NCBI RefSeq assembly: GCF_008087625.1
Contig: NZ_CP042997.1
Coordinates: forward strand, 4,526,001 to 4,590,000
Direction: 5' to 3'
Source of the DNA: Aquisphaera giovannonii
GTDB lineage: Bacteria; Planctomycetota; Planctomycetia; Isosphaerales; Isosphaeraceae
DNA length: 64,000 nt
Shown in pieces: positions 36,434-44,505 of this stretch. Each line of letters begins with the position of its first letter. Position 1 is the first letter of the stretch. The notes under the pieces are model-generated. The model was not told the origin of the DNA and made no database searches. It saw only the letters and a program-made list of their open reading frames with translations. The position numbers and the translations under genes were made by a program.

Positions 36434-37780
36434 ATGAATCACGATTCCTCACCCGCCGGTCCCTCCGCCCGCCGCATCGTCCTGATGGCGGTCGGCTCGT
36501 ATGGGGACGTCCACCCCTACATCGCGATCGCGCTGGGGCTGAAGGCCCGGGGGCACAACGCCGTCGTCGCCACGTGCGCATGCTACCGGAAGAAGGTGGA
36601 GTCGCTCGGGCTCGGCTACCGGACGGTCCGGCCGGACTGCGACCGCGTGGACGACCCGTCGTTCATGACCCGTTACATGGACCCGAGGCGGGGCACCTTC
36701 CGGGTGCTCCGCGAGCTCTTCCTGCCGGCGCTCCGCGACTCCTACGAGGACGCGATGGCGGCCGCGGAGGGGGCGGACCTCCTCGTCTCGCACACGATCT
36801 TCTACGCGACGCGGCTCGTGGCCGCGACGACGGGCATCCCGTGGGTGTCCACGGCGATCACGCCCAGCGCGCTGTACTCGGCTTACGACCCGCCGCTGTT
36901 CCCGGGCAGGCCGGCGATCTCCCGGCTGCTGCGGCCGCTCGGCCCCCGGTTCTGGAAGGGGGCGTGGTCGCTGGCGGGCCGCGCGACGCGGCACTGGGCC
37001 GAGCCCATCCGCCGGCTCGAGGCGGAGCTCGGAGTAACCCCCGTGAAGCACCACCCGCTCGTGGACGCCCATTCGCCGGGCCTGGTGCTGGCCCTCTTCT
37101 CGGGAGTGCTCGCGGCGAAGCAGCCCGACTGGCCGCCCCAGGTCGCGGTCACCGGGTTCCCGTTCTACGACCGGAGGGACGGCGAGGATCCCGGGCTGCC
37201 GGCGGAGCTGGCCCGCTTCCTGGACGACGGCCCGCCGCCGATCGTGTTCACGCTGGGCATGTCGTCGGCGAACGTCGCCGGGCGGTTCTTCGAGGACAGC
37301 CTGGCCGCCGCGGGGTCGATCGGGATGCGAGCCGTGCTGCTCGGCAAGCGGCACGGGCACGTCGAGCCGGCCGATCCCGCGAAGGCCATCTGGTGCGAAT
37401 ACGCGCCGTTCTCGCTGCTCTTCCCGAGGGCCGCGATGGTCGTCCACGGCGGGGGCATCGGGACGACCGGGCTCTCGATGCGGGCGGGCCGGCCGATGCT
37501 CGTCGTCCCCTTCTCCCACGACCAGCCGGACAACGCCGATCGCCTGCGGCGGCTGGGCGTGGCCCGCGTCCTGCCCGGCCCCCGCTACGACGCCCGCCGC
37601 GCCGCGGCCGCCCTCCGGATGCTCCGGGACGATCCGTCCTACGCCCGCCGCGCCGCGGAGGTCGGCGAGAGGGTCGGGCGCGAGGACGGAGTGGCCGCGG
37701 CGTGCGACGCGATCGAGGGCCTGCTCCGGCCGGGGCGGGACGGGAACGGCGCTGGCCCTCCCCGGCGAGGCTGTCCTTGA
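36434..37780 (+). CDS. UDP-glycosyltransferase-like (MGT/GT1 family) enzyme
   Basis: This 448-residue GT-B glycosyltransferase of family GT1 starts RRIVLMAVGSYGDVHPYIAIALGLKARGHNAVVAT, the N-terminal acceptor domain. The C-terminal donor-binding signature is clear: IWCEYAPFSLLFPRAAMVVHGGGIGTTGLSMRAGRPMLVVPFSHDQPDNADRLRRLGVARVL. The catalytic-type His is near GDVHPY. Such enzymes add sugars to sterols, hopanoids, polyketides or peptides; the acceptor is unknown. The ATG at 36434 gives a normal N-terminus; an ATG at 36395 would add 13 residues. Immediate neighbours do not suggest a pathway, though the RiPP-like operon lies 3.2 kb downstream. Confidence 0.88.
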   Translation: MNHDSSPAGPSARRIVLMAVGSYGDVHPYIAIALGLKARGHNAVVATCACYRKKVESLGLGYRTVRPDCDRVDDPSFMTRYMDPRRGTFRVLRELFLPALRDSYEDAMAAAEGADLLVSHTIFYATRLVAATTGIPWVSTAITPSALYSAYDPPLFPGRPAISRLLRPLGPRFWKGAWSLAGRATRHWAEPIRRLEAELGVTPVKHHPLVDAHSPGLVLALFSGVLAAKQPDWPPQVAVTGFPFYDRRDGEDPGLPAELARFLDDGPPPIVFTLGMSSANVAGRFFEDSLAAAGSIGMRAVLLGKRHGHVEPADPAKAIWCEYAPFSLLFPRAAMVVHGGGIGTTGLSMRAGRPMLVVPFSHDQPDNADRLRRLGVARVLPGPRYDARRAAAALRMLRDDPSYARRAAEVGERVGREDGVAAACDAIEGLLRPGRDGNGAGPPRRGCP

Positions 37781-38122
37781 CGGGCCGCCGGGCGGGGGCA
37801 ACGCGTCCCGCCACCGCTCATCACGGAATTGTCACCACGATCCTGGGTTTGATAGGATCATCCGATGATCGCTCCGGGCCAGGGTGACACGAAGGCCGGC
37901 CACCGCATCGGCCGGCGTGATCGACGTGACGGTCCCGCCCCGCGACGGGGTAGGGTCCGGCGAGGGCCGATCTCGTCCCGCTACCCCGGCCCGTCACGAG
38001 GCCCGAGGCGGATGCGGAAGGACACTTCGAGGAGTTCGATGCAGGGCGTCGGTTGAACGACCCGACCCGCGGCGGCGCGGACCGGCACGGGATCGGCCGC
38101 CGGGGTATGGGAGGGGGCCCGC
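37781..38122. other. Intergenic region with a possible promoter for the kinase gene
   Basis: The 342-bp gap between the glycosyltransferase and kinase genes contains TTGTCA (37829-37834) and TAGGAT (37853-37858) spaced 18 bp on the plus strand. This would leave a 5' leader of about 265 nt. The rest is GC-rich with no family-like coding sequence. Confidence 0.35.
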
Positions 38123-40900
38123 ATGAGCATGAGCAGCGACGAGGTGCCGGCGGGCGATCCCCTGCCACCCACCGAGATCGGGCCGCTCATCGACCTGCGC
38201 GACCTCGTACGCCGGCCGTGGGGCGAGGGCGAGCCGCTACGGAAGGAGGGCCCCGCCGCCGGGCCGCCCGGCGATCGCGCGGGGGGCTCGCCTCCGCCGG
38301 GCGGCGCGCACGCGCGGGCCCCGGCCCAGGGTCTCGAGGGCCGCGAGGCGGTGCCGCCCGACCCCCTCGACGAGCCCACCGACCCCGGCCCCGACCCCGG
38401 CCCGTGGCCGGCGCGCGAGGCCCTGGGGTCCACGGTCCCGGCCCCGGAACTCGGCGACGACGAGACGGAATGGATGGGCGGGCTCGGGCCCGGCGGGGCC
38501 GGCGCGGGGGGCGGGGCGGGGCCGGCGGGGCGGCGATACAGCCTCATCCGCCAGCACGCCGTCGGCGGATTCGGCGAGATCTGGCTGGCCCGCGACCACG
38601 CGCTGGCCCGCTTCGTCGCCCTCAAGAGGCTGCAGCCGGCGAGGTCGGAGAATCACGCCGTCCGGGCCCGGTTCCTCCGCGAGGCTTGGATCACCGGCCA
38701 GCTCCAGCACCCGGGGATCGTGCCGGTCTTCGAGCTCGCGGTCGACCCGGCCGACGGGCGGGCCTACTACACGATGCGGTTCATCGGCGGCCGCACCCTG
38801 ACCGACGCGGCCCACGAGTACCACAGGCGGCGGGAGCAGAAGCAGGCGAGCCGCATCGAGCTGCGGGAATTGCTGGGGGCCTTCGTCGCCGTCTGCCAGG
38901 TCATGGCCTACGCGCACAGCCGCGGCGTCATCCATCGGGACCTGAAGGGCCGGAACGTCGTGCTCGGCGACTTCGGCGAGGTCATGGTCCTGGACTGGGG
39001 GACGGCCAAGGTTCTCCGCGGCCGCGGCGCGGCGGACGGGGGCAGGCCCGGGGCGGAGGCCCGCGAGTCCCCGGGCGAGGCCGCGGCGGCCGACCCGCCG
39101 GTGGAGGACATCCCGGGCGACGCCACGGGCGACGGCTCGGTGATCGGCACGCCCAGCTACATGTCGCCGGAGCAGGCGAGGGGCCGCATCGACCTCGTGG
39201 ACGAGCGGAGCGACGTCTACGGCCTGGGGGCGATCCTCCACGAGGTCCTCACCGGCGAGCCGCCCTTCCGGGGCCCCGCGGTGGAGGTCCTCCGGCGCGT
39301 GGCGGACGAGACGCCGGCGCCCCCCCGCCAGCGCTGCGGCGACGTGCCGCAGGCCCTGGACGCCGTCTGCGTCAAGTGCCTCGCCCGCGACCCGGCGGAC
39401 CGCTACGCCTCCGCCGCCGAGGTCGCGGCCGAGATCCGGCGGTACCTCTCCGACGAGCCGGTCGAGGCGTACCCCGAGCCGTGGACCGCCCGGTCGCGGC
39501 GATGGGTGGGCCGCCATCGCACGCTCGCCTCCGTCGCGCTGGCGACGCTCCTGGTGGCGACCGCCTGCCTGTCGGTCGCCACGGCGATGCTGAAGGTCGC
39601 CGGGGACCGCGCCGAGGCGAACCTCGGCCTGGCGCTCCACGCCGTGAACCGGTTCTTCAGCAAGGTCGGCGACGCGCCGCAGCTCAAGGCCCGCGGCCTG
39701 GAGAGGTACCGGCAGGAGCTCCTGGCCGAGGCGAGGAGCTTCTACGAGCAGCTCCCGCCGGAGGACGGGGCGGGCCCGGCCGTGCTGGCCGAGCGCGGCT
39801 GGAGCGACCTCCGCCTGGCGAAGCTCACCGACGAGCTCGGCGACTATCCCGGGGCCATCCGCCTGGCGACCCGCGCCCGGTCCACCTTCGAACGCCTGGC
39901 CCGGCTCGACGCGGGCGACGCGCGCCACCGCGTGGGGATCGCCCGGGCGCTGGACTCGCTCGGCGGCCACCTGCACAACGACCAGCGGCCGGGCGAGGCG
40001 AGGGCGGTCCTCGAGGAGGCGGTCGCGCGCTGGGGGGCGCTGGTCCGCGAGCAGCCCCGCTCCCTCGAGCTCCGCCGGGGCCACGTCGCCTGCATGAACA
40101 AGCTGGGCCGCCTGCTCTGCCTGGCGGTGCACGACCCGCCCGCCGAGCGTGCCGTCCTGGACGCCTGCCTGGACGCCTGCGCGTCGCTCGTCCACGACGC
40201 GGGCGCGGCCGTCGAGGACCTGGACCAGCAGGCGGAGGCAGACCTCCTGCTTGGCTACTCGTGGGCGGCGACCGACCTCGCCCGCGCCGAGGCGCACTTC
40301 GCCGCGACCCTGGCCATCCGCGAGCGGCTCGCCGAGGAGCACGCCGACCGCCTCGAGCTCCTCTCGAACCTCGTGGACAGCTGCGTCCTGATCGCCACGA
40401 CGTACTCCAACGCCAGGGCCGCCGGGCTGGTCGTCCCCGAGCTCTACGGGCGGGTGCGGCGGATCGGGGCGAGGCTCGCGGCCGAGCATCCGGACGTGCC
40501 CCTCTTCGCGGAGAACCTCTGCCTCATCGAGATCATCGAGTCGCACCGCCTGGCCCGCGCCGGCGAGGCCGAGGGGGCCGCCGCGGCCGCCGAGGCGGCG
40601 CTCGCCCGGGCCCCCCGGTCGGCCCTGGCGTCGCTCTACGCCGCCTGCTGCCTCTCCGTCGCCTCCGAGGCCGTCCGCCGCTCCCCGGGCAAGTCGGCAG
40701 AGGAGCGGGATCGGGCGGCCGAGCGGTATCAGGCCCGGGCCGTCGCGCTGCTCCGGTCGGCGAGCGAGGCGGGGTTGTTCCTCCAGCCCCACAAGCGCGC
40801 CGGCCTCAAGTCCGACGACCCCGACCTCGCCCCGCTCCGGGGGAGGGACGACTTCAAGCGGCTGGTCGCCGAGGTCGAGGCCGCCGCCCCCCCCGGCTGA
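38123..40900 (+). CDS. Ser/Thr protein kinase with DWG motif, one TM segment and TPR-like sensor part
   Basis: The 925-residue protein has a disordered Pro/Gly-rich N-terminus (to about residue 138), then a Hanks-type kinase domain. Its glycine loop is HAVGGFGEIWLARD, the ATP lysine lies in FVALKRLQPA, the catalytic loop is HRDLKGRNVV (D273) and the metal loop is LDWG (D291-W-G) in place of DFG. GTPSYMSPEQARGR and DVYGLGAILHEVLTGEPPF complete it. A transmembrane helix (TLASVALATLLVATACLSVATAML) leads to about 400 residues of helical TPR-like repeats (GDYPGAIRLATRARSTFERLA, RPGEARAVLEEAVARWGALV). DWG is common in planctomycete kinases. GGGAGG precedes the ATG. A hairpin follows its stop, separating it from the next operon. 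Confidence 0.92.
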   Translation: MSMSSDEVPAGDPLPPTEIGPLIDLRDLVRRPWGEGEPLRKEGPAAGPPGDRAGGSPPPGGAHARAPAQGLEGREAVPPDPLDEPTDPGPDPGPWPAREALGSTVPAPELGDDETEWMGGLGPGGAGAGGGAGPAGRRYSLIRQHAVGGFGEIWLARDHALARFVALKRLQPARSENHAVRARFLREAWITGQLQHPGIVPVFELAVDPADGRAYYTMRFIGGRTLTDAAHEYHRRREQKQASRIELRELLGAFVAVCQVMAYAHSRGVIHRDLKGRNVVLGDFGEVMVLDWGTAKVLRGRGAADGGRPGAEARESPGEAAAADPPVEDIPGDATGDGSVIGTPSYMSPEQARGRIDLVDERSDVYGLGAILHEVLTGEPPFRGPAVEVLRRVADETPAPPRQRCGDVPQALDAVCVKCLARDPADRYASAAEVAAEIRRYLSDEPVEAYPEPWTARSRRWVGRHRTLASVALATLLVATACLSVATAMLKVAGDRAEANLGLALHAVNRFFSKVGDAPQLKARGLERYRQELLAEARSFYEQLPPEDGAGPAVLAERGWSDLRLAKLTDELGDYPGAIRLATRARSTFERLARLDAGDARHRVGIARALDSLGGHLHNDQRPGEARAVLEEAVARWGALVREQPRSLELRRGHVACMNKLGRLLCLAVHDPPAERAVLDACLDACASLVHDAGAAVEDLDQQAEADLLLGYSWAATDLARAEAHFAATLAIRERLAEEHADRLELLSNLVDSCVLIATTYSNARAAGLVVPELYGRVRRIGARLAAEHPDVPLFAENLCLIEIIESHRLARAGEAEGAAAAAEAALARAPRSALASLYAACCLSVASEAVRRSPGKSAEERDRAAERYQARAVALLRSASEAGLFLQPHKRAGLKSDDPDLAPLRGRDDFKRLVAEVEAAAPPG

Positions 40901-40907
40901 TGCGACG

Positions 40908-40930
40908 GGGCCCTCGGCGTGCGAGGGCCC
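40908..40930 (+). terminator. Hairpin after the kinase gene
   Basis: A perfect 9-bp stem with a 5-nt loop (GGGCCCTCG-gcgtg-CGAGGGCCC) starts 7 bp after the kinase stop. No U-tract follows, so termination is uncertain, but the position between the kinase and the RiPP-like operon fits a transcript boundary. Confidence 0.4.
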
Positions 40931-41018
40931 GACGGCGGAGGACCCGGCAGGCCATCCCATCCCTCGAGGAACGACGCCCCGGACGCCACGAACCGTCCCC
41001 CGAACCGAGGAGACGCGA

Positions 41019-41558
41019 ATGAGCTCGAAGATCCTGAACTTCCTGGCCTCCCTGGCCACCGACCCGGACCTGATGTCCGAGTATCTCGAGGATCCCCGGC
41101 GGGCGATGACCCGCGGCGGGCTCGACGCGAAGGAGATCGAGCTCATGCAGGGCGGGGACGCCCGGGCGATCGCGGCCGCCGCGTGCGCCCCCGGGGACGA
41201 TCCCCCCCGGGCCGCCGCGGCCGCCCCCGCGGCGGAGGCCGTCGCCCCGGCCGAGATGCCCGCCGGGGCCCCGGCGCCCGCGACCATGATCGTCTACGGT
41301 CCGGTCTATTACTTCTCGTACCCGGCCGCCGCCCAGGCCCCCTCGGCCGGCATCCAGCCCGGCGCCTCCCGCGCCGCCTCGCTCATCACGCCGCCGATGA
41401 AGACCTTCACCCACCACCCGGTGCTGGAGCCCTTCACACCCTGGGTCCCGGTCTTCCTGCCGATCACCCCGTTCACGCCCGTCGAGCGCGGGGGGGAGGC
41501 GGCACCGGCGAGGCCCCCCCGGCCCCCCGAGCCGCGCACCGAGGGGCCGACGCGCTGA
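41019..41558 (+). CDS. Borosin-like RiPP precursor: binding domain plus hydrophobic core region
   Basis: This 179-residue protein has two unlike parts. Residues 1-55 (MSSKILNFLASLATDPDLM, then SEYLEDPRRAMTRGGLDAKEIELMQGGD) are a small LigA-like helical domain. It closely follows the pattern of the borosin-binding domain of precursors such as Shewanella SonA (hydrophobic start, D-x-x-LM-x-x-Y, DP-x-x-x-M, GL, IxxxMxGD). An Ala/Pro linker (56-88) follows, then the hydrophobic, aromatic stretch MIVYGPVYYFSYP (90-102) and a Pro-rich stretch containing PFTPWVPVFLPITPFTPV (138-155). These are candidate substrates for backbone N-methylation. The methyltransferase gene begins 89 bp downstream. ACCGAGGAGACGCGA gives a good ribosome site. 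The C-terminus is far longer than SonA's, so core boundaries are unknown. Confidence 0.72.
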   Translation: MSSKILNFLASLATDPDLMSEYLEDPRRAMTRGGLDAKEIELMQGGDARAIAAAACAPGDDPPRAAAAAPAAEAVAPAEMPAGAPAPATMIVYGPVYYFSYPAAAQAPSAGIQPGASRAASLITPPMKTFTHHPVLEPFTPWVPVFLPITPFTPVERGGEAAPARPPRPPEPRTEGPTR

Positions 41559-41647
41559 GCGGAGGCGCGATCGGCCGCAGCGAGAATCGGCGGGGGCGAG
41601 GCATCATCGGCCGGGCCGCGAGGCCCGGCCAGGCGAGAGGCGGCATC

Positions 41648-42553
41648 ATGACGCTCAGCGCAGGCCGGGGCGGCGGGGCCCTCGTGGCGGTCGGCACCGG
41701 GATCCGGATCGTCGGGCAGTTGACGACCGAGGCCATCGCCTGGATGCGACGCGCCGACCGGCTGCTCTACGTGGTCAACGACGCCGTGGCGGAGGCGACG
41801 ATCCGCGGCCTGAATCCCGCCGCGGAATCGCTCTTCGGCCTGTACGCCGAGGGGTCGCCGCGGCACCGGACCTACCTCGCCATGGTGGGGCGGATCCTCG
41901 ACTCCGTCCGGGCCGGGGGCGTGACCTGTGCGGTCACCTACGGCCATCCCGGCGTCTTCGCCTGGCCGATCCACGAGGCGATCCGCCTCGCCCGCGCCGA
42001 GGGCTATCCGGCCACGATGCTGCCGGCGGTATCCGCCGAGGACTGCCTGTTCGCCGACCTCGGGGTCGACCCGGCGCGGCACGGCTGCCAGTCGTACGAG
42101 GCCACCGACTTCCTGCTCCACCGGCGGTCCGTCGACGTCGCGTCCGACGTGATCCTTTGGCAGGTCGGGGCCGTGGGCGACCCGAACTACCACGCCGGCG
42201 ACTACGACCTGTCGCTCCTGCCTCTGCTGTCCGAGCGGCTCGCTCGGATCTATCCCGAGGGCCACCTCGGCTACGTCTACGAGGCGGCGGTCCACCCGGG
42301 CGCCGATCCCTACATCAGCCCGGTCCCCCTCGGCCTGCTGCATCAGGCCCGGCTGTCGTCGTCCTCCACGCTGTACATCCCGGCCGCCCGCGCGCCGGAG
42401 GTCGACGCGGTCGTCCGCGATCGGCTCGAGGCCCTGGCCTCAGGGCCCTTCCGCGAGCCGCCACCGGCGGCTGGGCCCCGCGAACCGAGTGACGACGCCC
42501 CGTCCGCGACGCCCGGGGGACGGGCCCCCGATCGGTCTTCCCGCCAATTGTGA
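41648..42553 (+). CDS. Borosin-type peptide backbone alpha-N-methyltransferase (TP-methylase fold)
   Basis: This 301-residue SAM-dependent methyltransferase has the tetrapyrrole-methylase fold but resembles the borosin enzymes SonM/OphMA rather than cobalamin or sirohaem enzymes. Seen: ALVAVGTGIRIVGQLT (SAM loop), Y66/R72/Y76 in LYAEGSPRHRTYLAM (the Tyr/Arg set implicated in amide N-methylation in OphMA, by recalled alignment), VTYGHPGVFAWPIHEAI, PAVSAEDCLFADLGVDP, QSYEATDFLL and ILWQVGAVGD. Unlike fungal OphMA the substrate is not fused; it would be the protein encoded just upstream. It should methylate main-chain amides of that precursor. GAGAGG lies upstream of the ATG. Its stop is followed within 18 bp by the next start. 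A generic TP-methylase role is the alternative. Confidence 0.78.
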   Translation: MTLSAGRGGGALVAVGTGIRIVGQLTTEAIAWMRRADRLLYVVNDAVAEATIRGLNPAAESLFGLYAEGSPRHRTYLAMVGRILDSVRAGGVTCAVTYGHPGVFAWPIHEAIRLARAEGYPATMLPAVSAEDCLFADLGVDPARHGCQSYEATDFLLHRRSVDVASDVILWQVGAVGDPNYHAGDYDLSLLPLLSERLARIYPEGHLGYVYEAAVHPGADPYISPVPLGLLHQARLSSSSTLYIPAARAPEVDAVVRDRLEALASGPFREPPPAAGPREPSDDAPSATPGGRAPDRSSRQL

Positions 42554-42570
42554 ATCCGGAGGCCTTCCCG

Positions 42571-44466
42571 ATGAGCGTGCTCGGCTATCCGCGCATCCAC
42601 TTCCGAGGTCGATGCTCGGTCAACGCGGCGACCGGCGACAACGACGACGTCCGGATCGGCATCAATCCGGACGCCGTCGCGCTCGAGCCGGCGCTCGCCG
42701 CCATGAGCGACCGGGCCGCCATGTCCTGGATGATGGAAGGCGTACGGGCCATCCAGCCGGAATGCAACGAGGTCCGCTGGTACCTCAAGGGGGGCTGGAA
42801 CTACTTCGGGGACCTCACGTTCAAGCTCCTCGACGCGCGGGTCAACGCGGCGGTCGGGCCGGACGGCGTGGCCTCGTCGGCCGACCCGATCGTCGGCGAG
42901 GACGTCGCGATCCTCGGCTCGCCCTCGGAGGACGGGCACATCGGCCCCACGGCGAAGGTCTGCGACGCGGACCCCACGGGCTCCTGGCTGACGCAGCTCT
43001 TCCTGGGCCATCTGTCCGTGGGGGGGGAGCACCTGGGGATCTCCGCGACCCACGACGCCCGGGCCTTCGCGCGCTGGGTCGGCTGGAGGAACGCGGTCCG
43101 GTACAAGGGCGAGCAGAATTTCACCGGCGGCGGCGCGACCTGGCAGTTCGCCCTCCCCCGCGAGTGCCTCCGATTCCGGGGCACGGACCGGTCCCCGGCG
43201 TTGGAGGCCCTGCGCGACGCGGCGGAAGGCGCGCGGGGGATCGTCGTCCAGTTCTCCCTCCTGCTGCCGCAGCCCGAGATCACCGACCTGGAGCTGATCG
43301 CCCTGTTCCAGGCGGGCGATTACGTCCCCAACCCGGTCCTCAGCCTGCTGGTCGGGACGATCGGCGTCTGGCAGGACGGCGAGCTCGCCACGGCCCCGGA
43401 CGGGCGGCTCCTCCTGCCGCCGATCAAGTACACCGGGCCGGCGACCGCGCGCGTCCAGCCGTACCGGCCGGTCGTCTCGCTCAACCTCGCCTGCACGTTC
43501 TTCGAGGACGGCTACGACCTGCCGCCGAAGAAGGCGGATTACGGGCCCGTGTGGCTCGGCTACGTCCCGGAAGGCGGGGGCGACCCGGTGCGGATCAGCG
43601 AGCCGATCGCGTACGACTACCCGACGTACGAGGCGACCGGCGGCATCCTCGACGTCCCCTACGACCCCCGGGTCGTCTCGCGCGACCAGCTCGACCGCGG
43701 CTCGCTCGTGCTCCTCTCGATGCTGGGCGCGCAGGGCGATCGCCCCGTCCCGCTGCTGGCCGAGGTGCCCGACGGCCTGGTCGTGGACACCGACGACCGC
43801 GGGCTCTACCTCGACGTGGACGGCCGCGGCCACATCCACGTCCTGGTCCGCGAGCGGGGCCTCCCGCCCCGGTCGGACGTGCCGGTCTGGATCTGGGAAT
43901 ACCAGAACTACCTGGTCCCGGCGGGCCCGCTGGAGCGTGCCGGCGGCGTCCCGAAGCTCGTCGACCAGGGCTCGGGCCTCGAGCCCCGCGTCCGCTTCCC
44001 GTCCGTCGTCCTCTTCCCGCGGGGCCGCGCCGAGCCCCTCCCCGTCCCCGTGGAGGCGATCCGCCCCGGCTCCGTCGCGATGGCCCTGACGCTCGACGGC
44101 CGCCCGCTCCCGGCCGGCTATCCCTGGGACACCGCCGCCTACGCCGGCGCGCGGGTGCTCCCCGAGGACGACTTCAGCAAATACCCCCTTCGCAGGCGGA
44201 CGAGCTGGAAGTTCATGTACAAGCACGTCTGGCGCTACTACCGCCTCATCTTCCCCGCGATGTCCCGGATCATCCCCATGGACTCGAAGGAGGACATGGA
44301 GGCGGCCGCGCGCCATATCCTCGCGCGGACAGACCCCGCGATCTGGCATTCGACCCTCTACATGCCCCCGTCGCGCGACCTCTCGCGCGGCAAGCGGGAC
44401 CTGATCGTGGAGTGGGTTGAGGAGGTCGAGCGACGACGTCGCGGGGAGCAGGCGGGGGACGACTGA
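42571..44466 (+). CDS. Stand-alone VioB N-terminal-half-like protein
   Basis: This 631-residue cytoplasmic protein opens MSVLGYPRIHFRGRCSVNAATGDNDD, strikingly like the N-terminus of VioB (FPRIHFRGWARVNAPTAN). Further matching blocks include GIVVQFSLLLPQPE, GVWQDGELATAPDGRLLLP, VSLNLACTF and, near the end, FMYKHVWRYYRLIFPAMS followed by STLYMPPSRDLSRGKRDLI (VioB: YYMPSTREL). VioB continues with a ferritin-like iminophenylpyruvate dimer synthase half, which is absent here, so the catalytic role may differ or be scaffolding. GGAGG lies 9 nt before the ATG at 42571; a GTG at 42550 overlapping the methyltransferase stop is possible. The spacing implies co-transcription with the borosin-like pair. 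Comparison is from memory. Confidence 0.65.
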   Translation: MSVLGYPRIHFRGRCSVNAATGDNDDVRIGINPDAVALEPALAAMSDRAAMSWMMEGVRAIQPECNEVRWYLKGGWNYFGDLTFKLLDARVNAAVGPDGVASSADPIVGEDVAILGSPSEDGHIGPTAKVCDADPTGSWLTQLFLGHLSVGGEHLGISATHDARAFARWVGWRNAVRYKGEQNFTGGGATWQFALPRECLRFRGTDRSPALEALRDAAEGARGIVVQFSLLLPQPEITDLELIALFQAGDYVPNPVLSLLVGTIGVWQDGELATAPDGRLLLPPIKYTGPATARVQPYRPVVSLNLACTFFEDGYDLPPKKADYGPVWLGYVPEGGGDPVRISEPIAYDYPTYEATGGILDVPYDPRVVSRDQLDRGSLVLLSMLGAQGDRPVPLLAEVPDGLVVDTDDRGLYLDVDGRGHIHVLVRERGLPPRSDVPVWIWEYQNYLVPAGPLERAGGVPKLVDQGSGLEPRVRFPSVVLFPRGRAEPLPVPVEAIRPGSVAMALTLDGRPLPAGYPWDTAAYAGARVLPEDDFSKYPLRRRTSWKFMYKHVWRYYRLIFPAMSRIIPMDSKEDMEAAARHILARTDPAIWHSTLYMPPSRDLSRGKRDLIVEWVEEVERRRRGEQAGDD

Positions 44467-44505
44467 CGGCCGCGAGGCCGGGGCCCGTCCGCCCTCGGCG
44501 TCGCT

